Shown: positions 11,346 through 19,594 of the stretch, one piece after another
Layout: each line of letters opens with the position of its first letter
Numbering within the stretch: the first letter of the stretch is position 1
NCBI GenBank assembly: GCA_009937525.1
Contig: JAACFE010000011.1
Location: 1 to 42,614 of the forward strand
Direction: 5' to 3'
Source of the DNA: Gammaproteobacteria bacterium
GTDB lineage: Bacteria; Pseudomonadota; Gammaproteobacteria; Steroidobacterales; Woeseiaceae
DNA: 42,614 nt
The notes under the pieces: generated by a model
What the model was told of the DNA's origin: nothing
Database searches by the model: none
Seen by the model: the letters and a program-made list of their open reading frames with translations, nothing else
Translations under genes and position numbers: made by a program

Positions 11346-12029
11346 ATGGCCTGGTTTCGCTACGTCCTGTATTTCTTTGGCATCGCGTCGCTGACGGCAA
11401 TCCTCGTGCGCCTGGAGGTGTCTCACCCCGGCTCGCTGCGGCTGCAGGAATTCATGTCAGGCAGCGATGAATACGGCACGAGCGAATTCTCTACGGTCGA
11501 ATTCATCCAGCTGCTGATACTCCTGAGCTGTGGTGTCCTTATGGCCTGGATTGCGCGTCACAGTCAAACGCAGCGGCCGCTCGCCATCCTCTTCGGCGGG
11601 CTTGCGCTGGTCTTCCTCATTCGTGAGCTTCACTACTTTCTCGATCAATACATCATCGACAACCTGTGGCAGGTGCTTGCCGGAATCTGTGGCGCATTGC
11701 TGATCGCATACTGCTTCCGGCACCTGAAGCGACTGAACATCGCGCTGGCGAGGATCTGGCCGTCTCCGGGCCTCACGCTGATCTTCGCAGGCGCCGTCAT
11801 CCTGTTCGCCTACTCGGTGCTGGTGGGCCACGAACCTCTCTGGCAGGCTATGCTCGGCGACGCCTACGCACGTATCATCAAGCTCGCCGTCGAGGAGTTC
11901 ATCGAATTGATCGGCTACCTGCTGTGGCTGATCGGGACGATCGAATACGTATACCAGTCGAAGGCGCTCATGGAGCGGGAACCGATTCCGGCGGCTGCCA
12001 AACGCCGTGAGTATCGTCGCACGCACTAG
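11346..12029 (+). CDS. Uncharacterised multi-pass membrane protein
   Basis: I do not recognise the family. The 227-residue product has about six hydrophobic segments (roughly 5-22, 51-70, 79-98, 105-126, 139-160 and 182-200) and a positively charged C-terminal tail (KRREYRRTH), suggesting an inner-membrane protein with a cytoplasmic C-terminus. Acidic or charged residues lie close to helices ([33 protein letters not shown]), which could indicate a transport or binding role, but this is speculative. The gene follows an AT-rich tract with a good -10 box and has no ribosome-binding site. It is followed 23 nt later by sstT on the same strand. Confidence 0.75.
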   Translation: MAWFRYVLYFFGIASLTAILVRLEVSHPGSLRLQEFMSGSDEYGTSEFSTVEFIQLLILLSCGVLMAWIARHSQTQRPLAILFGGLALVFLIRELHYFLDQYIIDNLWQVLAGICGALLIAYCFRHLKRLNIALARIWPSPGLTLIFAGAVILFAYSVLVGHEPLWQAMLGDAYARIIKLAVEEFIELIGYLLWLIGTIEYVYQSKALMEREPIPAAAKRREYRRTH

Positions 12030-12052
12030 GGACCGGAGCGCTCGGGGGGAGC

Positions 12053-13258
12053 ATGGAAACACGATCGATAGTCAACCGCATAATGAGCGGCAGTCTCGTG
12101 ATGCAGATTGCCGTCGGCATCGTGGCCGGCATCGCACTGTCCCTGCTATCGCCCGAGGCGGGCAAGGCCTCGATGCTGCTCGGCAACCTGTTCGTGCAGG
12201 CGCTGAAGGCCGTCGCCCCGGTCCTGGTCCTGGTGCTCGTTGCGTCGGCAATCGCGAACCGGCGCGTCAGCCACACCGCGCAGCTTCGACCCATCGTGAT
12301 CATGTATCTCGTCGGGACCATCGCCGCCGCGTGGCTTGCGATCTCGATGAGCACGCTGTTCCCGACCACGCTGGCGCTGCAGGTCTCCGAAGTTACTGCG
12401 ACGGCGCCGCAGGGGATCGCACAGGTCCTGGGCGGGCTGCTCCTGAAGCTCGTCGACAATCCCGTGAACGCGATCCTGAGCGCGAACTACATCGGCATCC
12501 TGGTATGGGGCGTGCTGCTCGGCGTCTTTCTTCACCATGCGGCCGATGCGACCCGGCAGGTGCTGGCAGACCTTGCCGACGCCGTAACGCACATCGTGCG
12601 TATCGTCATCCGGCTGGCGCCGATTGGAATATTCGGCCTCGTGGCCGGCAATCTTGCGGAATCGGGCCTGTCCGCCCTCGGCGGTTATGCGCGCATCCTG
12701 TCGGTGTTGCTGAGCAGCATGTTGATCATGGCGTTGCTGATCAACCCGTTGATCGTCTGGATCAAGACACGCAGCAATCCGTATCCCATCGTGTTCACGG
12801 CGCTGAGGGAGAGCGGCGTCACCGCGTTCTTTACGCGCAGTTCGGCGGCCAACATCCCCGTCAACCTGGCGCTTTGCGAGCGCCTCGACCTCGAGAAGGA
12901 TACCTACGCGCTCTCGATTCCCCTCGGCGCGACGATCAATATGGGTGGTGCGGCCATAACGATTACGGTACTGACGCTCGCTGCCACGCATACGCTCGGT
13001 ATCTCCGTCGATTTCCCGACTGCGCTGTTGCTCAGCGTCGTTGCGGCATTGTCTGCCTGTGGCGCATCGGGTGTCGCGGGCGGCTCGCTGCTTCTGATCC
13101 CGTTGAGTTGTGGCCTGTTCGGGATATCCGACGATGTCGCGATGCAGGTGGTGGCGGTCGGCTTCGTGATCAGCGTATTACAGGACTCGGCGGAAACCGC
13201 ATTGAACAGCTCCACCGACGTGGTTTTCACTGCGGCGGTGGCGGCAAAGCCCGACTGA
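12053..13258 (+). CDS. sstT: Serine/threonine:sodium symporter SstT
   Basis: SstT imports serine and threonine with sodium and belongs to the dicarboxylate/amino acid:cation symporter family. The 401-residue product has the multi-helix DAACS pattern throughout. Family-defining stretches include the serine-rich [14 protein letters not shown] hairpin, [17 protein letters not shown] (the NMxGA-like cation-binding segment) and the C-terminal [16 protein letters not shown]. The length matches E. coli SstT (414). ATG 12053 follows GGGGGAGC. A second long frame overlaps it completely out of phase and is not a gene. The cytochrome gene begins 92 nt downstream with its own ribosome-binding site. Confidence 0.94.
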   Translation: METRSIVNRIMSGSLVMQIAVGIVAGIALSLLSPEAGKASMLLGNLFVQALKAVAPVLVLVLVASAIANRRVSHTAQLRPIVIMYLVGTIAAAWLAISMSTLFPTTLALQVSEVTATAPQGIAQVLGGLLLKLVDNPVNAILSANYIGILVWGVLLGVFLHHAADATRQVLADLADAVTHIVRIVIRLAPIGIFGLVAGNLAESGLSALGGYARILSVLLSSMLIMALLINPLIVWIKTRSNPYPIVFTALRESGVTAFFTRSSAANIPVNLALCERLDLEKDTYALSIPLGATINMGGAAITITVLTLAATHTLGISVDFPTALLLSVVAALSACGASGVAGGSLLLIPLSCGLFGISDDVAMQVVAVGFVISVLQDSAETALNSSTDVVFTAAVAAKPD

Positions 13259-13350
13259 CTGCTGCGTTTGGAACATACGTATTCCGCGTCTGCCGGCACC
13301 ATAGTAGGGTCAAAATTCAGGCATCGGCCTGGCAAAAAGGAGACATCCGT

Positions 13351-13947
13351 ATGCGCCGCCGCACATCCCGATTCCTGTTTTGCCTCGCGGCAGTGTTCCT
13401 GTCCGCATCGGCCCCCGGAACCGAAGCCTGGCTCGAGAAGTGCTTCGAATGCCATGGCCCGGACGGCATGGGCAAAGCGGATCCGATGTATCCGGTCATC
13501 GCGGGGATTCCGGCCGCCCATATCGAAGAGGCAATATACGCATACATCGACGGCGCGAGGCAATGCATCAGGGAGCCGCGCATGTGCGAGACGGTCACCA
13601 CATTGACGGAATCCCAGGTGTCAGCCGCTGCCGAGTATTTCTCCAGCCGGGTGAGGGAATACAACCTCGAGCAATACAACGCGGAGCTTGCGGCCAAGGG
13701 TGCCGTCCTGCACGAAAGGCACTGCGGAGCCTGTCATCTTCCGCCGCACGACGAAGACGTCGCCTACGCGATAGGAATCCCGTTGCACGGGCAGCGGCCG
13801 GACTACATCCGATACGCTATCCGCGCCTATTTCGGCGGCAAGCGCGAGCCACTGCTGGACACGATGGCGCACGAGATCCAGCAACTGGATGGCGACGACT
13901 TCGACGCACTCGTCAATTACTACTCGAGTTACCGGGCCGGAGACTGA
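13351..13947 (+). CDS. Dihaem class I cytochrome c (c4-like), periplasmic
   Basis: A 198-residue secreted electron carrier. An N-terminal signal peptide (about 1-26, MRRRTSRFLFCLAAVFL then SASA) is followed by two cytochrome c domains with haem-binding CFECH at 31-35 and CGACH at 125-129. Each domain is about 90 residues, as in cytochrome c4 and in the cytochrome subunit of flavocytochrome c sulfide dehydrogenase. Two extra cysteines (C72, C79) lie in the first domain near M78, a possible haem ligand. I chose ATG 13351 because it gives a proper signal peptide and follows AAAAGGAGA (13335-13343). The frame is open far upstream across sstT, but that part is spurious. It ends 23 nt from the convergent hisI. 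The redox partner cannot be deduced from the context. Confidence 0.9.
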   Translation: MRRRTSRFLFCLAAVFLSASAPGTEAWLEKCFECHGPDGMGKADPMYPVIAGIPAAHIEEAIYAYIDGARQCIREPRMCETVTTLTESQVSAAAEYFSSRVREYNLEQYNAELAAKGAVLHERHCGACHLPPHDEDVAYAIGIPLHGQRPDYIRYAIRAYFGGKREPLLDTMAHEIQQLDGDDFDALVNYYSSYRAGD

Positions 13948-13970
13948 GCCGCCCGGTACGACGATCCGGT

Positions 13971-14468
13971 CTACAGGATAGTCGGATTCGGCGCGTCGCC
14001 GTAGACCTCTTCCGGATCGAAGACCTTCTCGGTATCGGTCCAGACCAGGTCCACACGGCCGTCGACTTCGGTAGCGCCGAATTCCTTACCTGTCGGTACG
14101 CGGCGGTAGAAGCAACTGCGGTAACCCACGTGGCAGCTGGCACCACCGCTCACATCGACGCGGAGCCAGATGCAGTCCTGGTCGTCGTCCACGAGCAATT
14201 CCCGGACGCGCTGGACGAACCCGCTTGTCGCACCCTTGTGCCACAGGACCTGGCGGCTGCGGCTGAAGTAATGCGCTTCACCGGTCTGGATCGTCAGTGC
14301 GAGCGCTTCCGCGTTCATGTAGCCCTGCATCAGAAGTTCGCCGGATTCCGCGTCGGTGGTCACGACCGGGATCAGGCCACGGTCATCAAATTTCGGTGCG
14401 AGATCGCTGCCTTCCTCCACCTGTTCGATCGATTCGCGAGGCTGGAATTTGACGCCACTGGCCGACAT
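13971..14468 (-). CDS. hisI: Phosphoribosyl-AMP cyclohydrolase, variant HisI
   Basis: HisI opens the purine ring of phosphoribosyl-AMP, the third step of histidine synthesis. The 165-residue protein has HisI hallmarks: [34 protein letters not shown] and [13 protein letters not shown], with two of the zinc cysteines. The usual zinc/magnesium signature DCDxD is DDDQD here, so the third zinc cysteine is replaced by Asp, and a new Cys follows immediately. I recall this DDDQD form as a separate, standalone HisI subgroup in proteobacteria. ATG 14468 is preceded by AAGGAG at ideal spacing; a longer frame from 14543 lacks support. No other his gene is nearby. It is transcribed divergently from cysS. 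Confidence 0.9.
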   Translation of the reverse strand: MSASGVKFQPRESIEQVEEGSDLAPKFDDRGLIPVVTTDAESGELLMQGYMNAEALALTIQTGEAHYFSRSRQVLWHKGATSGFVQRVRELLVDDDQDCIWLRVDVSGGASCHVGYRSCFYRRVPTGKEFGATEVDGRVDLVWTDTEKVFDPEEVYGDAPNPTIL

Positions 14469-14502
14469 CGCCGGCTCCTTCGGGTTGTCCTGGGGGAACG
14501 GC

Positions 14503-14531
14503 AGATTACAGGGGTCTGCCGTACACGGCAA
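14503..14531 (-). promoter_or_regulatory. Candidate hisI promoter with overlapping palindrome
   Basis: On the minus strand TTGCCG (14531-14526) and TAATCT (14508-14503) are 17 nt apart, upstream of hisI. The palindrome TGCCGT-AC-ACGGCA (14517-14530) overlaps the -35 box and could be a regulator site. On the plus strand, TATCAT at 14538-14543 may be a cysS -10. These are motif matches only. Confidence 0.4.
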
Positions 14532-14596
14532 TATTGCTATCATTGGCGCCTTTGTACTCCGGCAAGGGCCGATTACCGGCGGCGCACTGGCGAGCG

Positions 14597-15973
14597 ATGA
14601 CGATCAAGCTGCACGATACCCGACTGGGCAGAAAGGTTGCTTTCGAGCCCCTCGATGACGACAAAGTGACGATGTATCTGTGCGGTCCCACCGTGTACAA
14701 CTATGCGCACATCGGCAATGCACGGCCGGCCGTGGTGTTCGACCTGCTGGTACGCGTTCTGCGACGCCGCTACGAACTGAAATTCGCGCGCAACTTCACC
14801 GACGTCGACGACAAGATCAACGCGGCATCGATCGAAACGGGCAAGCCTATCGGCGAGATCACCGAGAAGTTCATGCGGATATACAACGAGGACATGGCCG
14901 CACTGGGCGTGCTACCGCCCGACGTCGAGCCGCGTGCAACCGAGCATATCGCGGAGATGATCGCCATGATCGAGGCCCTGGTCGAAAAAGGTTTCGCCTA
15001 TGAATCGGAAGGGCACGTGTTGTTCGACGTTGCGGCTTTTGACGGCTACGGAGCGCTGTCCAAGCGCAGCCTCAGGGAGATGATTGCCGGGGCGCGTGTC
15101 GAGGTTGCCGAGTACAAACGCAATGCCCACGACTTCGTGCTGTGGAAACCGTCCACACCGGAACTGCCCGGATGGGATTCGCCGTGGGGACGCGGACGGC
15201 CAGGCTGGCACATCGAATGCTCGGCGATGGCGGAGAAACATCTAGGCACGACGATCGACATTCATGCCGGCGGGCAGGACCTGATCTTCCCGCATCACGA
15301 AAACGAGCTCGCGCAGAGCTGGTGTGCCCATGACGGCCAGGATTTTGCGCGTTACTGGGTCCACAACGGATTCCTGTCGATCGATCACGAAAAGATGTCG
15401 AAATCGCTGGGCAACGTCCTGCTCGTGCACAACCTGATCGAGTCGATCCCCGGCGAGGTCATCAGGCTGGCGTTGCTGAGCGCGCACTACCGCCAGCCGC
15501 TGGACTGGTCCGACGAGACCGCCGAATCGGCGCGCCGTATGCTCGATCGCCTGTACGGTGCGGTACGCGGTGTCAAGGTACCGGAGTCGGCGAGGACATC
15601 GGCGGAGCCGCTCCAGTCGGTCGTTGAAGCGCTGGAAGACGACCTGAATACGCCGAAGGCCATGGCGGAATTCTTCGGGCTGGCACGGGAACTGAACAAG
15701 GCTGATGATACCGGCGAGCAGGAGAAGCTCGCTGCGGCCATGTACGCAACCGGCGATCTGCTCGGCCTGTTGCAAAGCGACCCCGACGAGTGGTTTGCGG
15801 GCGCTGCCGATGGCGAATTGTCGGCCGAGGCCATCAACGAGCTGATCGAGAAGCGTAATGCGGCGCGTGCTGCGAAAGATTTCGCCGCGGCGGATGCACT
15901 GCGGGACAAGCTGGCCGAAGCCGGTATCCAGATCGAGGACGGCCCGGCCGGTACGACCTGGCGCAGGACCTGA
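14597..15973 (+). CDS. cysS: Cysteinyl-tRNA synthetase
   Basis: A class I synthetase that charges tRNA-Cys. The 458-residue product has the zinc-binding Cys29 in [15 protein letters not shown] with HIGN at 38-41. It also shows the zinc-site segment [14 protein letters not shown], the [13 protein letters not shown] motif and KMSKS at 266-270. The length matches E. coli CysS (461). I place the start at ATG 14597 ([14 protein letters not shown]) because it is the conserved N-terminus; an open frame to TTG 14534 adds 21 unconserved residues. The ribosome-binding site is weak (GGCGAGCG). It is followed 7 nt later by sufE. Confidence 0.97.
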   Translation: MTIKLHDTRLGRKVAFEPLDDDKVTMYLCGPTVYNYAHIGNARPAVVFDLLVRVLRRRYELKFARNFTDVDDKINAASIETGKPIGEITEKFMRIYNEDMAALGVLPPDVEPRATEHIAEMIAMIEALVEKGFAYESEGHVLFDVAAFDGYGALSKRSLREMIAGARVEVAEYKRNAHDFVLWKPSTPELPGWDSPWGRGRPGWHIECSAMAEKHLGTTIDIHAGGQDLIFPHHENELAQSWCAHDGQDFARYWVHNGFLSIDHEKMSKSLGNVLLVHNLIESIPGEVIRLALLSAHYRQPLDWSDETAESARRMLDRLYGAVRGVKVPESARTSAEPLQSVVEALEDDLNTPKAMAEFFGLARELNKADDTGEQEKLAAAMYATGDLLGLLQSDPDEWFAGAADGELSAEAINELIEKRNAARAAKDFAAADALRDKLAEAGIQIEDGPAGTTWRRT

Positions 15974-15980
15974 ACCGACG

Positions 15981-16406
15981 ATGAGCAGCGAAGTAGCCGA
16001 AGCGCAGCAGGAACTCGTCGAGGAATTCCAGTTCTTCGACAACTGGATGGATCGCTATCAGTACCTGATCGACCTTGGCCGGCGCCTGCCCGAATTCCCG
16101 GCGTCGGACCGCGTCGACGCGAACAAGATTCGTGGCTGCCAGTCGCAGGTCTGGTTCGTAGCGGAGGAAAAAGACGGCCGCCTCGAGTTCCGGGCGATCA
16201 GCGACGCCGCGATCGTCTCGGGCCTGATTGCCGTATTGTTGCGAATTTACAGCGGCAAGAAGCCGCAGGACATTCTCGATACGCCCCCGGAGTTCGTCAA
16301 GGCACTGCAGCTCGAGGCGCACCTGAGTCCGACGCGCAGCAACGGGCTGGCGTCGATGCTCAAGGCCATTCGCAATTTCGCGACCGAGGCCCTGCAGGCA
16401 ACCTGA
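15981..16406 (+). CDS. sufE: Cysteine desulfuration protein SufE
   Basis: SufE accepts sulfur from the cysteine desulfurase SufS (or CsdA) and passes it to iron-sulfur cluster assembly. The 141-residue product has the acceptor cysteine in RGCQSQVWF at C53, the loop NKIRGCQS typical of SufE, and the C-terminal [13 protein letters not shown] signature. The length matches E. coli SufE (138). ATG 15981 is 7 nt after the cysS stop. Its last base is shared with the yidD start (TGATG), indicating translational coupling. No other suf gene is nearby, so it is probably an orphan partner of desulfurases encoded elsewhere. Confidence 0.95.
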   Translation: MSSEVAEAQQELVEEFQFFDNWMDRYQYLIDLGRRLPEFPASDRVDANKIRGCQSQVWFVAEEKDGRLEFRAISDAAIVSGLIAVLLRIYSGKKPQDILDTPPEFVKALQLEAHLSPTRSNGLASMLKAIRNFATEALQAT

Positions 16407-16669
16407 TGGCCAATGCGCTCAGCCGGGCACTGTCGTGGCCGCTGATCGGCCTCGTCAAGCTCTACCGCGTTGCGATCTCTCCGTGGCTGGGGATGAATTG
16501 TCGCTTCCAGCCGACCTGCTCCGAGTATGCGATCGAGGCACTGAAACAACATGGCGTGTTCAAGGGTTCGTGGCTGGCGGCAAAGCGCATCGGCCGCTGT
16601 CATCCCTGGGGTGGAAGTGGTTACGATCCGGTGCCTGGCGAGGAAGACGATGACGATGAGTCCTCGTGA
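16406..16669 (+). CDS. yidD: Membrane protein insertion efficiency factor YidD
   Basis: YidD is a small inner-membrane-associated protein that assists YidC-dependent insertion. The 87-residue product has the typical N-terminal amphipathic region ([17 protein letters not shown]), the conserved cysteines in [15 protein letters not shown], and [14 protein letters not shown]. It normally sits between rnpA and yidC near the origin; here it is coupled to sufE and overlaps the next gene by 20 nt, an unusual position. The tail EEDDDDESS is acidic. The identification is secure. Confidence 0.95.
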   Translation: MANALSRALSWPLIGLVKLYRVAISPWLGMNCRFQPTCSEYAIEALKQHGVFKGSWLAAKRIGRCHPWGGSGYDPVPGEEDDDDESS

Positions 16670-17693
16670 CTTCTTTCGCGAGCTGGCCTATCCGGCCGGT
16701 TCCTCCAGCACGCTCATCGCGCTCGCGACCTTCGTGCTGCTGATCCTGCTGGCGATGAAGGCGGGCATGCTCGGCGTCTGGCTGGCAATCGCCGTGGTAC
16801 CGGCATACCTCCGTTATCTCACGATGATTTCGGAAGCGCGCGCCAGTGGTCGCGACGCGTCCCCGCCTGGCGGCGAGTATTTCACGCTCGTGGGCAACGC
16901 CTGGACGCTATTCCCCGTCATACCCGTACTGCTGTTTGGCTGGCTTAGCGTCGAAACGGCACAGCGGCTCGGGCCCGCGGCCGCGCTCGTCCCGGCACTG
17001 CTCGGCGCCGCGGTGCTGCCGGCAGTCATCGGTGTGCTGGTGATCACGCATTCCCCGTTGCAGAGTATCGATCCCAGGGCGATCGTGAGATTCGTGCGCG
17101 GCTGCGGTGTCAGCTATGGCTACGCGCCGCTTGCGGCAGTTCTCGTCGTCGCGTTGCCGATGATGCTGGACTTCCTGCCCGCATGGGCGACGTCGCTGCT
17201 CGAGGTCTACTTCCTGGCCGCCTTTTTCGCCGTGGTTGGTGCGGTCACGCGCAGCGCGGGCCTGGTCGATGAGGTCGCCTTGCCGGACGATGCGGCGCCG
17301 GACACCGACGAGCTGCGTGCGGCAGAGGTGGCCGACCGCACACGCGTGCTCAACCATGCCTACGGCCTGGCGAGCCGCGGAAATCGTGACGGCGGCCTCG
17401 AGCACATCTACACGGCGTTGCGGGACGACCCGGATGCCGATGAGGCGTGGCGCTGGTATTTCGCGCAGATGCTGAAATGGGAGGACAACTACCCGGGCTT
17501 GTTACTGGCGCAACAGTACCTCGGCCGTCTGCTTGCACAGGGCGACGACGTGAATGCGGTCAAGCTGATGTTGCGCTGCGGCCTGATCGACAAGGCGTTT
17601 CGCCCGCTGAGCGCGGACCTGCCGCGTGCGATAGCCGCGGCGCAGGCCTGCAATAATCCGGAGCTTGCCGAGGCGCTCAGTCGCCGACGCTGA
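16650..17693 (+). CDS. Membrane protein with C-terminal TPR-like region, function unknown
   Basis: I do not recognise a characterised family. The 347-residue product has about six hydrophobic segments in the first 210 residues, including [19 protein letters not shown] soluble C-terminal region (about 225-347) follows, whose helical pattern ([47 protein letters not shown]) resembles tetratricopeptide-type repeats. The start ATG 16650 (or 16656) follows GAGGAAG inside the yidD 3' end, so translation is probably coupled. The frame is open to 16551 but that extension is out of phase with yidD and unsupported. The 3' end overlaps the convergent MerC-family gene by 17 nt. Confidence 0.8.
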   Translation: MTMSPRDFFRELAYPAGSSSTLIALATFVLLILLAMKAGMLGVWLAIAVVPAYLRYLTMISEARASGRDASPPGGEYFTLVGNAWTLFPVIPVLLFGWLSVETAQRLGPAAALVPALLGAAVLPAVIGVLVITHSPLQSIDPRAIVRFVRGCGVSYGYAPLAAVLVVALPMMLDFLPAWATSLLEVYFLAAFFAVVGAVTRSAGLVDEVALPDDAAPDTDELRAAEVADRTRVLNHAYGLASRGNRDGGLEHIYTALRDDPDADEAWRWYFAQMLKWEDNYPGLLLAQQYLGRLLAQGDDVNAVKLMLRCGLIDKAFRPLSADLPRAIAAAQACNNPELAEALSRRR

Positions 17694-18084
17694 GGCGGCG
17701 GTGCTTGCGGGACAGCAGCCCGTTCCACAGGTGCGCAGCGGCGAGGACGATCGATCCGCTGATCGTGAACAGGCGATCGGCAACGATACCCAGGCTGCCG
17801 TGTGCGACGGTGGCGCCCAGCACAAGCAGGCTCATGCCCGCGATCGCGGCGAGCACCACATTTGAATTGCGGTGTCGCGCAAAGCCGATGCCGACCGCGA
17901 CGACACTGAGTGGAACGGCGAAATAGAGCATTTGTGCGTGCAGATGGCTTTCGGTGAACGGCATCAGCATCGGCAGGGCGCCCACGAAAAACGGCAATGC
18001 CAGGCAGTGCAGCAGGCACAGTCCCGAAAGCCCTATCGCGGCGCCGTCGAGCCAGTCCGTCGATTTCGCGGTTGTTTGATTCAT
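17677..18084 (-). CDS. MerC-family membrane protein
   Basis: A 135-residue inner-membrane protein with four predicted helices and the N-terminal pattern LSGLCLLHCLALPFF, with C23 and C27 in the first helix. This matches the MerC domain known from mercury-uptake proteins. There is no merR, merA, merP or merT nearby, so a mercury-resistance role is unlikely here. A near-consensus Zur operator in its promoter (18136-18158) suggests instead a role in zinc supply, which is inference. The ATG at 18084 has no strong ribosome-binding site. The gene is divergent from the Trm112-like gene and overlaps the preceding convergent gene by 17 nt at its 3' end. Confidence 0.85.
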   Translation of the reverse strand: MNQTTAKSTDWLDGAAIGLSGLCLLHCLALPFFVGALPMLMPFTESHLHAQMLYFAVPLSVVAVGIGFARHRNSNVVLAAIAGMSLLVLGATVAHGSLGIVADRLFTISGSIVLAAAHLWNGLLSRKHRRLSVGD

Positions 18085-18135
18085 CAGGGGATGCCGTTAT
18101 GCTGATGGGGCGCCGAACGCGGTTGCCGTGGAAAT

Positions 18136-18158
18136 GAAATGATATAGTATAACAATAT
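18136..18158. promoter_or_regulatory. Candidate Zur operator between the merC-like and trm112-like genes
   Basis: The core TGATATA-G-TATAACA (18140-18154) is a near-perfect palindrome and differs from the gammaproteobacterial Zur core TGTTATAnTATAACA at one position. Over the whole 23-mer, which begins GAAATG, I count 18 identities out of 23 to the recalled consensus. The site covers the spacer and -10 of the predicted merC-like promoter and also lies 63-85 nt upstream of the Trm112-like gene, so zinc-dependent repression of either or both is plausible. No zur gene is in the window. Confidence 0.6.
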
Positions 18159-18167
18159 TGACCGCAA
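18139..18167 (-). promoter_or_regulatory. Candidate promoter of the MerC-family gene
   Basis: On the minus strand TTGCGG (18167-18162) and TATCAT (18144-18139) are separated by exactly 17 nt, placing the transcription start near 18132, about 48 nt ahead of the MerC-family ATG. The Zur-like operator lies across the spacer and -10, the expected position for a repressor. Confidence 0.45.
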
Positions 18168-18220
18168 GAGCCTGTAAAACAAAGACTTACTGACGGTGAT
18201 AGAGCGCCCTGGAGAAACTC

Positions 18221-18475
18221 ATGGACAAGCGACTTCTGACCATCCTTCGCTGCCCCGTAACGCACAAGGGTCTTAGCGTTGCCGGGCGCGACGTACTCGC
18301 CCGGGTCAATGCGGCGATCGAGTCCGGCGGAATCTCCAATCGCGACGGTACGGTGTTGACTGAACCTCTCGCCGAAGCGCTCATTACCGACGATAAGAAG
18401 CTTGCATACCCCGTCAGCAACGGGATACCGGTGTTGCTGGAGGGTGAGTCGATCAGCCTGGAGCAGGTCGCCTGA
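18221..18475 (+). CDS. Trm112-like (UPF0434/YcaR-type) small protein with reduced cysteines
   Basis: An 84-residue protein of the Trm112 family. In eukaryotes and archaea Trm112 activates methyltransferases; bacterial YcaR-type members have no firm role. The ends fit the family: MDKRLLTILRCP at the start and KLAYPVSNGIPVLLEGES near the C-terminus. The usual CPxC...C zinc residues are reduced to a single Cys (C11 in CPVTH), and a 25-residue insertion sits between the two conserved parts. Cys-poor versions exist in other bacteria, so this is not unique, but here it shares a promoter region with a Zur-like operator. ATG 18221 follows GGAGA at good spacing. It is followed by holA after 71 nt. Confidence 0.82.
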   Translation: MDKRLLTILRCPVTHKGLSVAGRDVLARVNAAIESGGISNRDGTVLTEPLAEALITDDKKLAYPVSNGIPVLLEGESISLEQVA

Positions 18476-18546
18476 TACCGCTTGCGAGCTTGCGATCGGG
18501 AAGCGCCCCTGTATGATCGAAGACCAGTGCAGCAACGACTGATTGC

Positions 18547-19566
18547 GTGAAAATCCAGGCAAACCAGCTCCCTTCCTACCTCAAGAACAGCCTGGCGCCG
18601 TGCTACCTCGTTAGCGGCGACGAACATTTGCTCGTCGAGGAGGCACTCGACAGCATCCGCGCCGTGGCGAGGGATAAAGGGTTCACGCAACGAGAGTCTC
18701 ACGTCGCAACACAGTGGTTTGACTGGGCGAGCCTGGCCGCGTCGAGTTCCAACCTGTCACTGTTCGCGGAACAGCGCATCATCGAGTTACGCCTCCCGAC
18801 CGGCAAGCCCGGACGGGTGGGCAGCAGCGCGATCACCGAACTGGTCGAGCGGCTCGGCCCCGAGCTCATGCTGATCGTGAGCGCGCCGAAACTCGACAAG
18901 AGCGCTGCTTCGGCCAGGTGGGTCAAGGCGATCGACGCAAGGGGCGTATTACTGCCCATATGGCCGGTCGGGATCAGGGAGCTGCCAGGATGGATCGCCG
19001 GCCGCATGCGCGCTGCAGGATTGCAGCCGGACCGAACCGCGGCGGGGCTCATTGCCGACAGGGTAGAGGGCAACCTGCTCGCGGCGAACCAGGAAATCGA
19101 GAAGTTGCGGCTGCTCCTGGGCGAGGGTCCCGTATCCGCCGAAGAGGTCGCCGACGCCGTCGCGAACAGCAGCCGCTACGACGTCTACAAGCTCGTGGAC
19201 GCAGCGCTGGAGGGTGATGCGCGGCGTGCCATGAAGATCCTCGGCGGTTTGCGTGCGGAGGGTGTCGAACCCTTCATCGTATTCTGGGCGCTCGGCCGGG
19301 AACTGCGCCAGCTTGCCGGCCTGGCGGACTCGGTTCGGCAGCGCATCGATCTCGGCACCGCCATGCAGAAGGCGAGGGTCTGGAGCAACCGGCAGGGGCT
19401 CGTCAGGAGCTGCATAAGCCGCGCGCCGGACGGCACATTTCATCGGCTTCTGAAGGAAGTGGGCCGGGGCGACGCCGCCGCAAAAGGCCAGCTACGGGCC
19501 GATCCGTGGCAGCTCGCGACCGATGTCGTGCTCGGACTGGCACTTGCCGGCCGGAAGGCAGCATGA
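18547..19566 (+). CDS. holA: DNA polymerase III delta subunit
   Basis: HolA opens the beta sliding clamp within the clamp-loader complex. The 339-residue product has the typical N-terminus (YLVSGDEHLLVEEALDSIRA), the LFAEQRIIELRLP segment corresponding to the beta-clamp-interacting element, and the AAA-like and C-terminal helical domains. The length matches E. coli HolA (343). It starts with GTG at 18547 (MKIQANQLPSYL). It heads the holA-nadD-rsfS-rlmH run. In most gammaproteobacteria lptE lies directly upstream; here it is replaced by the Trm112-like gene. Confidence 0.96.
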   Translation: MKIQANQLPSYLKNSLAPCYLVSGDEHLLVEEALDSIRAVARDKGFTQRESHVATQWFDWASLAASSSNLSLFAEQRIIELRLPTGKPGRVGSSAITELVERLGPELMLIVSAPKLDKSAASARWVKAIDARGVLLPIWPVGIRELPGWIAGRMRAAGLQPDRTAAGLIADRVEGNLLAANQEIEKLRLLLGEGPVSAEEVADAVANSSRYDVYKLVDAALEGDARRAMKILGGLRAEGVEPFIVFWALGRELRQLAGLADSVRQRIDLGTAMQKARVWSNRQGLVRSCISRAPDGTFHRLLKEVGRGDAAAKGQLRADPWQLATDVVLGLALAGRKAA

Positions 19567-19594
19567 ACGGCGCAGCGCCGGGAGCCGTTTGCCG

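Noticed and set aside
12007-13350. A long plus-strand frame covering sstT and running into the cytochrome gene
   Set aside because: Only the part from 13351 is coding (signal peptide, haem motifs, ribosome-binding site). The upstream part is out of phase with the intact sstT and has low-complexity Arg/Ala content.
17677-18084. MerC-family gene as evidence for a mercury-resistance operon
   Set aside because: No merR, merT, merP or merA is present, and the promoter lacks a MerR-type 19-nt-spacer dyad; the Zur-like site points to another role.
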